Shown: one piece after another, positions 37,785 to 45,462 of the stretch
How the letters are laid out: each line of letters begins with the position of its first letter
How positions within the stretch are numbered: position 1 is the stretch's first letter
NCBI GenBank assembly: GCA_035533275.1
Contig: DATLUD010000058.1
Span: 1-64,000 of the forward strand
Length of the DNA stretch: 64,000 bases
Direction: 5' to 3'
DNA from: SCRA01 sp035533275
GTDB taxonomy: Bacteria; Vulcanimicrobiota; Vulcanimicrobiia; Vulcanimicrobiales; SCRA01
The notes under the pieces: model-generated
Databases searched by the model: none
What the model was told of the DNA's origin: nothing
Seen by the model: only the letters and a program-made list of their open reading frames with translations
Translations under genes and position numbers: made by a program

Positions 37785-37831
37785 GACTAGTGGTAGCCCC
37801 CGTCTTGCGAAAAAGTTTCACGGCGGGGGGC

Positions 37832-37857
37832 GAAACCCGCGGAGGTCATCGAACGTA
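37832..37857 (+). promoter_or_regulatory. Candidate ECF sigma promoter
   Basis: GAAAC (37832-37836), 17 bases, CGTA (37854-37857) matches the -35/-10 form used by SigW-like ECF factors. It lies directly beside an ECF sigma gene and reads toward the divergent membrane-protein gene. Transcription would start near 37864, two bases before the ATG, giving a leaderless message. A GGAGG at 37841-37845 is too far upstream to act as the ribosome site. Confidence 0.5.
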
Positions 37858-37865
37858 CCACGGGC

Positions 37866-38465
37866 ATGACCGACAACGACGTCGCCGCGCTGTTCTTCAT
37901 CCTCGTCTTCGGGGGCGGGATCGCGTGGCCCATCATCAGTCGGGTCCTTACTCACCAGGAGCGCCTGGCGATGATCCGCAGGGGCATGACCCCTCCCCCC
38001 GACCGCCGGAGCATGCGCGACGCGCGCCGCGAGGCCCCGTGGAGCGAGCCCATCGACTGGCAGGCCGCCACGTCAGCCGACGAGCAGCGGCTGCTCCGCC
38101 GCCAGCTCCATCGTGGCATTCAGCTTACGTTCATCGGCCTCGCCCTGACGATCGGGCTCTCCTTCATCGGCTACCACTCCGGCGAGGGCCTCTTCGGAAT
38201 GCCTTCGATCACACCGGGGCCTTGGCTGATCGGCGGACTGGTTCCGCTCTTCGTCGGCTTGTCGAAGGTGGTCATCGCATGGATCTCGCTGCCCCATGCG
38301 CGCGCCGCGGAGCAGGAAGCCGCCTCGATGCCGCCTCCGCCGCCGGGAACGGGGCGCTACGGTCCCGGTTCCGAGGGACCGCCTCCATGGGAGCGCCGCG
38401 TCAGGCAGATCCTCGATCCCGAACGGGAGATTCCGCCGCCAGGGCAGCCGCCGGCGCGCCCGTAA
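37866..38465 (+). CDS. Membrane protein with DUF6249-like helices
   Basis: A 199-residue protein. One N-terminal membrane helix (ALFFILVFGGGIAWPIISRVL) is followed by a cytoplasmic charged loop (about 30-85) with HQERLAMIRRGMTPPPD, two further helices (about 90-135) and a Pro-rich tail. The loop motif recurs in small membrane proteins co-regulated with ECF sigma factors. It is probably a target of the neighbouring sigma factor. The 3' end overlaps the antiporter gene by 65 bp. Confidence 0.7.
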   Translation: MTDNDVAALFFILVFGGGIAWPIISRVLTHQERLAMIRRGMTPPPDRRSMRDARREAPWSEPIDWQAATSADEQRLLRRQLHRGIQLTFIGLALTIGLSFIGYHSGEGLFGMPSITPGPWLIGGLVPLFVGLSKVVIAWISLPHARAAEQEAASMPPPPPGTGRYGPGSEGPPPWERRVRQILDPEREIPPPGQPPARP

Positions 38466-40098
38466 CCGGCACCACCGGCCCCAGCTCCTCGGCGCTCGGC
38501 GCACCTCCCTGCGTCTCGACGGCTCCGGGTTCGCCCGGCTCCCCCTCCAGCGCCCGGCGCACGCTTTCGCGCGAGGCGTCGGGAAGGACCACGGCGTCGA
38601 CCCGGTCGAGCGGCTCCGTGGCCAAGAGCCTTACCCGGACCGGGAGACCGGCGCGCAACGAGTCGATCCAGACGTGCGGGCGCCCGATGAGCAGCAAACG
38701 CGCGCGGTGCTCGCGTACGGCATCCCGCAGACGCCAGTGCGGTTCCCAGACGGAGGCGCTCAAGTCGTGCGAGCGCGCGAACTCCACGCGGCGTTCGTCC
38801 TCGTCGACGAGGTGCACCACGTAGCCGAGGTCGCGCAGCGTCTCGGCGATCTCGACGCTCTGCGAGGAGATGCCGGCGACCACCACCGACGGCTGGCGCA
38901 GGCGCATCAGCGTGGCTATCGCCGCGCCCGCCGCGCCCGAGAAGATCACCGAGCCCATGACCACCACGAAGAGGGTGCCGGCCAGCAGGTTGCCGCCGCG
39001 CACGCCCCACGCGCTCATCTGCGTCGAGTAGTACGTGGCGAGCGATACGGCGACGATGCCGCGTGGCATCATCGTGACCATCATCATGCGTTCGCGCCAG
39101 CCGTACGGCGAACGCACGGTCGCGACGGCGACGGTGGCCACGCGCACGGCGAGCAGGGCAAGCAAGATCCAGAGCCCGGCCTGCAGCGCGTCGCGCATCG
39201 CGGCGAGCTTGATTTGCGATGCCAGCAGCACGAAGACCGTCGAGAGCGCGAGCGTCGAGATGTCTTCTTTGAACGTGCGCAGGAGACGCTGCTGGGGCAG
39301 GCGGCTGAGGTCGAGCACCAAGCCGCAGGCGACGACGGCCGCAAGACCGCTCTCGTGCGCGAGGAACTCCGAGACCGCATAGGCGAGCAGCCCCGTGAAG
39401 AGCACGCCGAGCTTGACGATGTCGCTGGGCAGGCGGAGCACCAGCGGCAGAAGCCGCTGCGCGACGACCCCCGTCACGATGCCGACCGCGATGCCGGTGC
39501 CGACGACGGTGGCGCTGCGCAGAGCCGTGGCCAGAGTCGTGTCGCCACGAGAGGTCAGGAAGGTGAAGGTCGCCGCGGCGACCACCACGCCCAGCGCATC
39601 GAGCATCAGACCCTCGGTCTCGAGCACGTGCGAGAGCGAGGTGCGCAGGCGCAGGCGCACGAGGAGCGGTCCGGTCACCGTGGGACCGGTGACGATGCAG
39701 ACCGCGGCGACGAGCCAGGCCACGGTCGCGTCGAGTCCATGGAGCCGGCCGGTCAACGGCACCAAGGCCAGGACGAGCGCGGGACCGACGCTCACGAGCA
39801 GCATGAGCGTGCGCTTTGGGAGGTTGCTCAAGTCCATGCGCAGCGTGGCCTCGAAGAGCACGATCACCACGCAGAGGGAGAGCAGCGCACGCAGCGCGGG
39901 CTGAGTGAGATCCAGGGTCATCAGGTGGAGACCGCTCGGGCCTGCGAGCAATCCCCAGAGCATGAGCGTGATGATGGACGGCAAGCCGACCGTCCGCATC
40001 ATGCCGCGCGCCAAGAGCGCGCCTGCCAGGACGAAGACGGCGACGAGGACGATGCCGAGCGACGGGTAGCGCGCGAGAGTCTCTGCCGGAGCCAGCAT
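38401..40098 (-). CDS. CPA1-type Na+/H+ antiporter with C-terminal nucleotide-binding-like domain
   Basis: A 565-residue transporter. About twelve membrane helices occupy residues 10-400, with the CPA core segments IVTGPTVTGPLLVRLRLRTSLSHVLETEGLMLDALG and MMPRGIVAVSLATYY in the expected order. A Rossmann-like domain follows (about 410-500; PSVVVAGISSQSVEIAETLRDLGYVVHLVDEDE) that could bind a nucleotide and gate transport. The Pro/Glu/Ala-rich end lies antisense to the neighbour. It is likely a housekeeping pH or sodium regulator. Confidence 0.88.
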   Translation of the reverse strand: MLAPAETLARYPSLGIVLVAVFVLAGALLARGMMRTVGLPSIITLMLWGLLAGPSGLHLMTLDLTQPALRALLSLCVVIVLFEATLRMDLSNLPKRTLMLLVSVGPALVLALVPLTGRLHGLDATVAWLVAAVCIVTGPTVTGPLLVRLRLRTSLSHVLETEGLMLDALGVVVAAATFTFLTSRGDTTLATALRSATVVGTGIAVGIVTGVVAQRLLPLVLRLPSDIVKLGVLFTGLLAYAVSEFLAHESGLAAVVACGLVLDLSRLPQQRLLRTFKEDISTLALSTVFVLLASQIKLAAMRDALQAGLWILLALLAVRVATVAVATVRSPYGWRERMMMVTMMPRGIVAVSLATYYSTQMSAWGVRGGNLLAGTLFVVVMGSVIFSGAAGAAIATLMRLRQPSVVVAGISSQSVEIAETLRDLGYVVHLVDEDERRVEFARSHDLSASVWEPHWRLRDAVREHRARLLLIGRPHVWIDSLRAGLPVRVRLLATEPLDRVDAVVLPDASRESVRRALEGEPGEPGAVETQGGAPSAEELGPVVPVTGAPAAALAAESPVRDRGSA

Positions 40099-40147
40099 GC
40101 TCGCTCATTATACCCGAAGGTTGGGAGCGGGCTCCTGCGGCGAAATG

Positions 40148-40180
40148 CGCGAGGCGCCTCGTTCGGAGAGGCGCCTCGCG
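40148..40180 (-). terminator. Perfect 13-bp hairpin, probable terminator
   Basis: CGCGAGGCGCCTC (40148-40160) and GAGGCGCCTCGCG (40168-40180) are exact reverse complements around a 7-base loop. It lies 24 bases past the stop of the 47-residue gene on the minus strand, before the antiporter gene. The following bases (GCATTTCG) have only a short T-run. Confidence 0.55.
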
Positions 40181-40204
40181 TTCAAAGATGATGGCGAATG
40201 AGCG

Positions 40205-40348
40205 CTAGGAGCGGCACTCGACGACGGCGAGCGCCCAGCCGGCGTCGGTGCGAATGCGCACCAGGTAGCCGGTCGCGGTCCGGTCGCAGACCTGGTAGCC
40301 TGCCTGGAGCGCGTCGGCGAGCGACTTGAAGACCACCAAGCCTCGCAT
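40205..40348 (-). CDS. Small conserved-looking protein, 47 residues
   Basis: The frame encodes MRGLVVFKSLADALQAGYQV, then CDRTATGYLVRIRTDAGWAL and AVVECRS. A strong ribosome site (GGAGGAAGACGGG before ATG) precedes it and a perfect hairpin follows it. The composition (mixed polar and hydrophobic, two cysteines, one Trp) is protein-like. It resembles short single-domain proteins with a beta hairpin and one helix. I recognise no family. The AT-rich leader between it and pyrF serves both genes. Confidence 0.65.
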   Translation of the reverse strand: MRGLVVFKSLADALQAGYQVCDRTATGYLVRIRTDAGWALAVVECRS

Positions 40349-40508
40349 CCCGTCTTCCTCCTTCCTCTGTCGTACGTTCATCGTACTCTACACAAGTAAA
40401 CGGCAGAAAGAGTGAAAAGTTACACGGATAGTCTCCCGAAATTGGGAAATTGTGCGCATGGGCATGGGGGGCGGGGGAATCGGACGTCCTGGGCCGAACG
40501 GCGCGCCC

Positions 40509-41231
40509 ATGACCGAGCTGATCGTTGCCCTGGACGTCGCGGACGCCGATCGAGCCGTCGCCCTGGCCGGCAGGCTGTCCGCCGAGCGGGTGATGCTCAA
40601 GATCGGATACGAGGCACTCTACGGCTATCCCGCCGAGATCCGCCGGGCCTTGCGGGAGCTGGGGGCGCAGGTCTTCATGGATGCCAAGCTCTGCGACATT
40701 CCGCGCACCGTGGGAGCAGGCGTGCGGGCGCTCGTCGAGCCCGGCGTTCGCATCGTCGACGTGCACGCGCTCGGCGGAGCGGCGATGATGCGCGCGGCGG
40801 TCGACGCCGCGTCCGGGCGAGCGCGTGAGCTCGGGATGGCGGTGCCTCCGAAGGTCTTCGCGGTGACGATCTTGACCAGCTTGGCCGCCGACGACCTCGA
40901 CGACATCGGCTTGGGCGGATCGGCCGAGGAGCACGCGATCCGTTTGGCGGCCTTGGCGCGCGCGGCGGGGTGTGCCGGCGTGGTGTGCTCGGCGCTCGAG
41001 GTGCCGCGCATCAAGCAGGCTTGCGGCTCCAGCTTCCAGACGCTCTGCCCGGGAATTCGCCCCGCCGGAGCGGACCACGGCGACCAGAAGCGTGTCGTCA
41101 CGCCGCGTGAGGCGGCCGAGCTTGGCGCCGACTACATCGTGGTCGGGCGTCCCGTCACGCAAGCGGCCGATCCCGTTGCGGCCGCGCGCGCCATCCTCGA
41201 CGAGCTGGGCGCGGTCACGCGCGCGAGCTGA
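40509..41231 (+). CDS. pyrF: Orotidine 5'-phosphate decarboxylase
   Basis: A 240-residue TIM-barrel enzyme that converts OMP to UMP, the last step of pyrimidine synthesis. MTELIVALDVADADRAV opens the protein; the catalytic Asp-Lys-Asp network is in MDAKLCDIPRTV (K60, D63) and the phosphate loop is in ADYIVVGRPVTQAADPVAAA. I start at ATG 40509 because the family begins here; in-frame GTG 40452 and ATG 40458 lie upstream. The RBS is weak at all of them. The 3' end overlaps the PP2C gene by 17 bp. Confidence 0.93.
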   Translation: MTELIVALDVADADRAVALAGRLSAERVMLKIGYEALYGYPAEIRRALRELGAQVFMDAKLCDIPRTVGAGVRALVEPGVRIVDVHALGGAAMMRAAVDAASGRARELGMAVPPKVFAVTILTSLAADDLDDIGLGGSAEEHAIRLAALARAAGCAGVVCSALEVPRIKQACGSSFQTLCPGIRPAGADHGDQKRVVTPREAAELGADYIVVGRPVTQAADPVAAARAILDELGAVTRAS

Positions 41232-42291
41232 CCCCGGCAACGGCGGCGCGCTCCACGAGGATGGCCAGCACGTCGTCGCGCCGCTGCGCCTCGGCCAGCG
41301 ACGACTCGAACGCGTCGAAGTCCGTGAACGCGAGATCCTCGGGGACGCGGCCGTCGCTCATGAGCTCGGAGAGTCCGTCGCTGTAGAGCAGCAGCGCCTC
41401 GCCCGGCGAGATGCGCAGCTCGCGATCGCTGAGCTGCGGTTTCTCCATGACCCCCAGCGGGAGTCCGGCGTGGCGCACGCGCGCGACGGCGCCGTCGCGG
41501 CGGCGCAGCAGCGGCGGCTCGTGGCCGGCGGAGCAGAAGCGGACCATGCCGTCGTCGTAGAAGCGGCCATACCACGCCGTGCAGAAGAGGTCGGAGCCGC
41601 AGATCGGCATAAGGCGCTCGTTGAGCCGCGCCATCGTCACCGACGGCGTGACGTTGGAGTCGCCGCGAAGCGAGGCCTTCAGCGCCGAGAGCAGCATCGC
41701 CGCGCGGATGCCCTTTCCGGAGACGTCGGCGATCAGCACGTGGATGCCGCCGTCGACGGCCGCGACCTCGTAGAAGTCGCCGCCCACCTCGCGGAGCGGA
41801 AGGTGGGCGACCTCGATGCGCCAGTGGCGGCTCTCGGGGAGCGGATCGAGAAAGAGGTGGTCGTGAATCGTCTTTGCGTCGCGCAGCTCCGTGGACATGC
41901 GGGCCGCCCGCGCCGCGCTGTCGCGCGCGAGCAGGACCAAGACCACGGAGAGGCCGTAGCCGAAGGCGAGCAGGGCGCCGTTGACCATGACGTCGGCGTG
42001 GCGGGCGAATCCGAGGACCCGCTCGATGTCGGCGAACGCCATCCCCGAGACGACGGAGAGGGCGAGGCCGACGCGCATGCCGGTGACGGCGGCGATGACG
42101 AGGATGGGGATGGCGGCCAGCGGCGAGAGCTGGATCACGGAAAGGAAGTAGTCGCTCCCGGCGATCGCGAGCAGCAGCAGCGAGCAGACGCCGATGACGG
42201 CGGCGCGCTGCGCGGACGAGAGGCGCTCGAGCGTGACCACGCTTGACGCTTCGGCGCGGCGGGAGGAGGCCACCTGGAACTCGAACGCCAT
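41215..42291 (-). CDS. Membrane PP2C-family (SpoIIE) serine phosphatase
   Basis: A 358-residue protein. Four or five membrane helices (about 30-130) precede a PP2C/SpoIIE phosphatase domain (about 150-350) with LREVGGDFYEVAAVDGGIHVLIADVSGKGIRAAMLL in its usual order, the metal ligand aspartates in GGDFYE and IADVSGKG, and LLLYSDGLSEL. These enzymes dephosphorylate anti-sigma-factor antagonists in partner-switching stress systems; no such partner is nearby. Its ATG is only 4 bases from the divergent pyrE ATG. Confidence 0.88.
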   Translation of the reverse strand: MAFEFQVASSRRAEASSVVTLERLSSAQRAAVIGVCSLLLLAIAGSDYFLSVIQLSPLAAIPILVIAAVTGMRVGLALSVVSGMAFADIERVLGFARHADVMVNGALLAFGYGLSVVLVLLARDSAARAARMSTELRDAKTIHDHLFLDPLPESRHWRIEVAHLPLREVGGDFYEVAAVDGGIHVLIADVSGKGIRAAMLLSALKASLRGDSNVTPSVTMARLNERLMPICGSDLFCTAWYGRFYDDGMVRFCSAGHEPPLLRRRDGAVARVRHAGLPLGVMEKPQLSDRELRISPGEALLLYSDGLSELMSDGRVPEDLAFTDFDAFESSLAEAQRRDDVLAILVERAAVAGVSSRA

Positions 42292-42295
42292 CGCG

Positions 42296-42874
42296 ATGTC
42301 CGAATTGCAGCTTCATGACGAGCTCGAGCGGCGCGGCGCGCTCTTGACGGGGCATTTCCGCCTCTCCAGCGGGCGTCATAGCGGCCGCTTCATCCAGAAG
42401 TTCCGCATGCTCGAGGATCCCACGGCCGTGGAACCCGTCGCGCGTGCGCTCGCGCGGCGCCTGCGCGCCTACGAGCCGGAGATCGTGGTCAGCGCCGCCG
42501 TCGGCGGGATCATTCTCGGCTACGAGGTCGGCCGGGCGCTGGGCACGCTCGCGATCTTCGTGGAGAAGGAGCACGGCGTTCCCGTGTTGCGCCGCGGCTT
42601 CGCGCTGCGGCCGGGGCAACGCGCCGTGGTGGTGGAGGACGTGGTGACGACGGGTCTCTCCGTTCGCGAGACCGTCGACGTGGTCGAACGCGCCGGCGGC
42701 CGCGTGGTCGCCGTGGGTGCGATCGTGCGGCGCGGAGAGGTGACGTTCGACCGCCCGACCGAGGTCCTGCTCGATCTTCCGATCGAGGATTACGCTCCGG
42801 AGGAGTGCCCGCTGTGCGCGCGTGGAGAGCCGCTGCAGGAACCGGGTTCGCGCTTCTCCTCAACGCCGTCCTGA
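42296..42874 (+). CDS. pyrE: Orotate phosphoribosyltransferase
   Basis: A 192-residue type I phosphoribosyltransferase that joins orotate and PRPP. LLTGHFRLSSGRHSGRFIQK is the orotate-binding start; the PRPP motif is VVVEDVVTTGLSV, with the flexible lysine loop in FVEKEHGVPVLRRG. The ATG at 42296 fits the family, although it leaves 4 bases to the divergent PP2C start. The C39-like gene starts inside its last 20 codons. Confidence 0.93.
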   Translation: MSELQLHDELERRGALLTGHFRLSSGRHSGRFIQKFRMLEDPTAVEPVARALARRLRAYEPEIVVSAAVGGIILGYEVGRALGTLAIFVEKEHGVPVLRRGFALRPGQRAVVVEDVVTTGLSVRETVDVVERAGGRVVAVGAIVRRGEVTFDRPTEVLLDLPIEDYAPEECPLCARGEPLQEPGSRFSSTPS

Positions 42875-43881
42875 GCGCGGCGCCGGCGCGAGCCGCCGGC
42901 GTCTACGTCGCGGGCGTGCCCAACGTGCCTGAGGCGCAGTGGACGGCCAACTGCGGCCCGGCGTCGCTCACGGACGTGCTGCGCTTCTACGACCCGTCGA
43001 TCTCGTACGAGCGCGTCTTCGGCGCCGTCTACGATCGTGTGACCGACTCCACGTTCTTGGTGAAGATGGCCGACGAGGCGGCCTCGCTGGGCTTTCACGT
43101 GGAGACGCTGGCGTTCGCGAGCGAGCGCGACGCGGGCTTGTCGTGGCTGAAGCATCAGCTCTCGCTCGGCCACCCCGTGATCGTCGGCGCCACGGCCAGC
43201 CTCGAGGATCCCACGCTGCACCTGCGCGTCGTGGTCGGCATCGACGAGCGCGACGTCTGGATGATCGATCCGCTCTACGGCCCGGGCTACGTGCTCTCTC
43301 GCGCTGACTTCCTGCGTACCCTGGCCGGCGGCGCGAACGAGGAGCTGGCGGTGTGGCGCGCGCTGCCGCCGGCGATGCTGCGGCGCGTCGTCACCCATGA
43401 GCTGCCCCGCTGGCCCGATCCCACGCCGCATCAGTTGGCGGTGCGCGCGGTGGAGCGGGCATACGATCGTGCCGAGCAGGGCGACCCGGCCGGGGCGGCG
43501 CGTCGCCTCCACCAGGAAGACGCCGCCTTCGCGGGGCGCGAAGACCGAGAGGTCGCCGAGTCGTGGGTGACGATCTGGGGGATGCGCGCCGGAGAGACGA
43601 CGCTGGCGCTGCGCGCGCTGGGCGGCAGCCTCTATCGCGACGATGCCGAACTCCGCGCGCGGCTGCTGCTGGAGCGCGGAGAGGCGGCGCGCGCCGAGGC
43701 GTTGCTTACGGCGCGGAGGGAGAGCCTGGATGCCGTGGGCTGGCTCCTCCTGGGGGACGCGCGGCGCCTCCTCGGCAGGCGCTCCGCGGCGCGAACGGCC
43801 TACGAGCGGGCCGCCGCGCTCGACGATGTGGGGAGGCTCTCGGACGATCTCAGCTGGCGCATGACGCTCGTGACCCGATAG
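42814..43881 (+). CDS. Secreted C39-like peptidase-fold protein with TPR-like tail
   Basis: A 355-residue exported protein. After the signal peptide (to about ARAAG), a papain-like C39 domain has the cysteine helix TANCGPASLTDVLRFYD, a histidine in TLHLRVVVGIDE and an aspartate in VWMIDPLYGPGY. This is an apparently complete Cys-His-Asp set. The second half (about 180-355) is helical, with TPR-like repeats (AGAARRLHQEDAAFAG, LLLGDARRLLGRRSAARTAYERAAALD). GTG 42814 is chosen because GGAGGAG lies 8 bases upstream. The substrate is unknown. It sits in a pyrE-hisC transcript for no evident metabolic reason. Confidence 0.72.
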   Translation: MRAWRAAAGTGFALLLNAVLSAAPARAAGVYVAGVPNVPEAQWTANCGPASLTDVLRFYDPSISYERVFGAVYDRVTDSTFLVKMADEAASLGFHVETLAFASERDAGLSWLKHQLSLGHPVIVGATASLEDPTLHLRVVVGIDERDVWMIDPLYGPGYVLSRADFLRTLAGGANEELAVWRALPPAMLRRVVTHELPRWPDPTPHQLAVRAVERAYDRAEQGDPAGAARRLHQEDAAFAGREDREVAESWVTIWGMRAGETTLALRALGGSLYRDDAELRARLLLERGEAARAEALLTARRESLDAVGWLLLGDARRLLGRRSAARTAYERAAALDDVGRLSDDLSWRMTLVTR

Positions 43882-43894
43882 CGAAGGAGGCGCC

Positions 43895-45010
43895 ATGCAC
43901 CCGTTCGACCGCCTCGTCCGCGCGGCCATGCGCGACGTTCCACCGTACGTTCCCGGCACCCCGATAGAGGAGGTCCGGCGGCGCTACGGCCTGGACCGCG
44001 TGATCAAGCTGGCCTCCAACGAGAACCCCCTGGGCTCCTCGCCCCGCGCGATCGAGGCGCTGCATGCCATCGAGGCGCTCAACGTCTATCCCGACGACGT
44101 CAACCTCGATCTGCGGCGCCGCCTGGGCGAGCGCTGCGGCCTGAGCGCCGACCACGTGGCCCTGGGCCACGGCAGCAACGAGTTGCTGCGCAATCTGCTG
44201 ACGCTGGTCGTCGAGCCCGGCGACGAGCTGGTCTGCGCCAAGGAGACGTTCTCGCTCTACCGCCACGACGCGCTCATGCTGGGCGCCGTGACGGTCGAGG
44301 TGCCGCTCGACGACGGCGTCCACGATCTCCCCGCGATGCTGGCGGCGGTGACGCCGCGCACCAAGATCGTGGTGCTGTGCGATCCCAACAATCCCACCGG
44401 GACGCGCGTCACGCGCGAGGCCTACCGCCGCTTTCTGGCGGAGCTTCCCCCCGAGGTGCTCCTGGTGGTGGATCAGGCGTACGTGGAGTTTGCCGACGAC
44501 GATGCCGTCGATGCCACGCTCGACCTCCACGCGCGTGAGAACCTCTTGGTGCTTCGCACGCTCTCCAAGATCTACGGCTTGGCGGCGGTGCGCATCGGCT
44601 ATGCCGTGGGCGATCCCGCCATCATCGCGTGGCTGATGCGGGCCCACGTCCCCTTCAACGTCACGCTGCCCGCCGTGCGCGCGGCCATGGCCGCGCTGGA
44701 CGACGAGGACTTCGTGCGCCGGACGCGCGCCAACAACCAGGAGGGCAAGGCGTACCTGTACGCCCAGATCGAGCGCTTGGGCCTCTGGGCGTACGAGAGC
44801 GCGGCGAACTTTCTGTGCATCCACCTGCCGGTGGGCGCCGACCGCGCGCATCAGGATCTCATGCGCCGCGGCGTCATCGTGCGCGCCGGCACCAGCTTCG
44901 GCCTTCCGCGCCACATTCGCGTCACCATCGGCACGCCGGAGGAGAACCGAGTTTTCGTTTCGGCGCTCGAGCAGGCGTTGGAGTCGTGGGCGTCGGCGCG
45001 GCCGGCTTGA
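43895..45010 (+). CDS. hisC: Histidinol-phosphate aminotransferase
   Basis: A 371-residue PLP enzyme of fold type I. KLASNENPLGSSPRAIEAL opens the small domain, VVLCDPNNPTGTRV and VVDQAYVEFA bind the cofactor, K225 in TLSKIYGLAAVRIGY forms the Schiff base, and IRVTIGTPEENRVFV ends the domain. The ATG follows AAGGAGGCGCC. It makes histidine from imidazole acetol phosphate; no other his gene is near. A close alternative is aromatic aminotransferase. Confidence 0.92.
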   Translation: MHPFDRLVRAAMRDVPPYVPGTPIEEVRRRYGLDRVIKLASNENPLGSSPRAIEALHAIEALNVYPDDVNLDLRRRLGERCGLSADHVALGHGSNELLRNLLTLVVEPGDELVCAKETFSLYRHDALMLGAVTVEVPLDDGVHDLPAMLAAVTPRTKIVVLCDPNNPTGTRVTREAYRRFLAELPPEVLLVVDQAYVEFADDDAVDATLDLHARENLLVLRTLSKIYGLAAVRIGYAVGDPAIIAWLMRAHVPFNVTLPAVRAAMAALDDEDFVRRTRANNQEGKAYLYAQIERLGLWAYESAANFLCIHLPVGADRAHQDLMRRGVIVRAGTSFGLPRHIRVTIGTPEENRVFVSALEQALESWASARPA

Positions 45011-45462
45011 GGGTGCGCCCCGCGCTCGCGGGCGAGGAGGCATGGGCGATCGACTTGGCGATCCGCGTGGCGGGCGACCAAGTGCCGCCCACGCGCGACT
45101 CCGCGGGCCCGCTCCTGGCCGCAAACGTCGAGCGCCTCTTCGCGTTCTGCCGCGCTCGCGAGCATCGCTTGCTCGTCGCCGAGCGCGAGGGCAGAGCGGT
45201 CGGCTTCGTGCTCCTCTTGATCAACTTTCCGCACGAGGTCACGGGGATGCCCGAGGCGTACGTCGCCTACATGGCCGTGCTCCCCGACGAACGCCGGCGG
45301 GGGGTGGCGCGCGCGCTGCTCGCGGCCGCGGAGGCGGAGGCCAAGCGTTGCGGGATGGCGCAGATGGGCTTGATCGTCACCGAGAGCAACGAGCCGGCCA
45401 GGGAGCTGTACGACAGGATGGGCTATCGCGTCGAGCGGACGGTGAGATGCAAGGACCTGTGA
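44986..45462 (+). CDS. GNAT-family N-acetyltransferase
   Basis: An acetyltransferase of about 158 residues. The acetyl-CoA motif is YMAVLPDERRRGVARALLAAAEAEA and the last strand-helix is ESNEPARELYDRMGYRVERTV. The start is uncertain: GTG 44986, TTG 45007 and GTG 45013 are all in frame, and the fold begins at LRVRPALAGEEAW. I report the GTG with a GGAG just upstream. It overlaps hisC and is followed by the permease gene. Confidence 0.75.
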   Translation: MGVGAAGLRVRPALAGEEAWAIDLAIRVAGDQVPPTRDSAGPLLAANVERLFAFCRAREHRLLVAEREGRAVGFVLLLINFPHEVTGMPEAYVAYMAVLPDERRRGVARALLAAAEAEAKRCGMAQMGLIVTESNEPARELYDRMGYRVERTVRCKDL

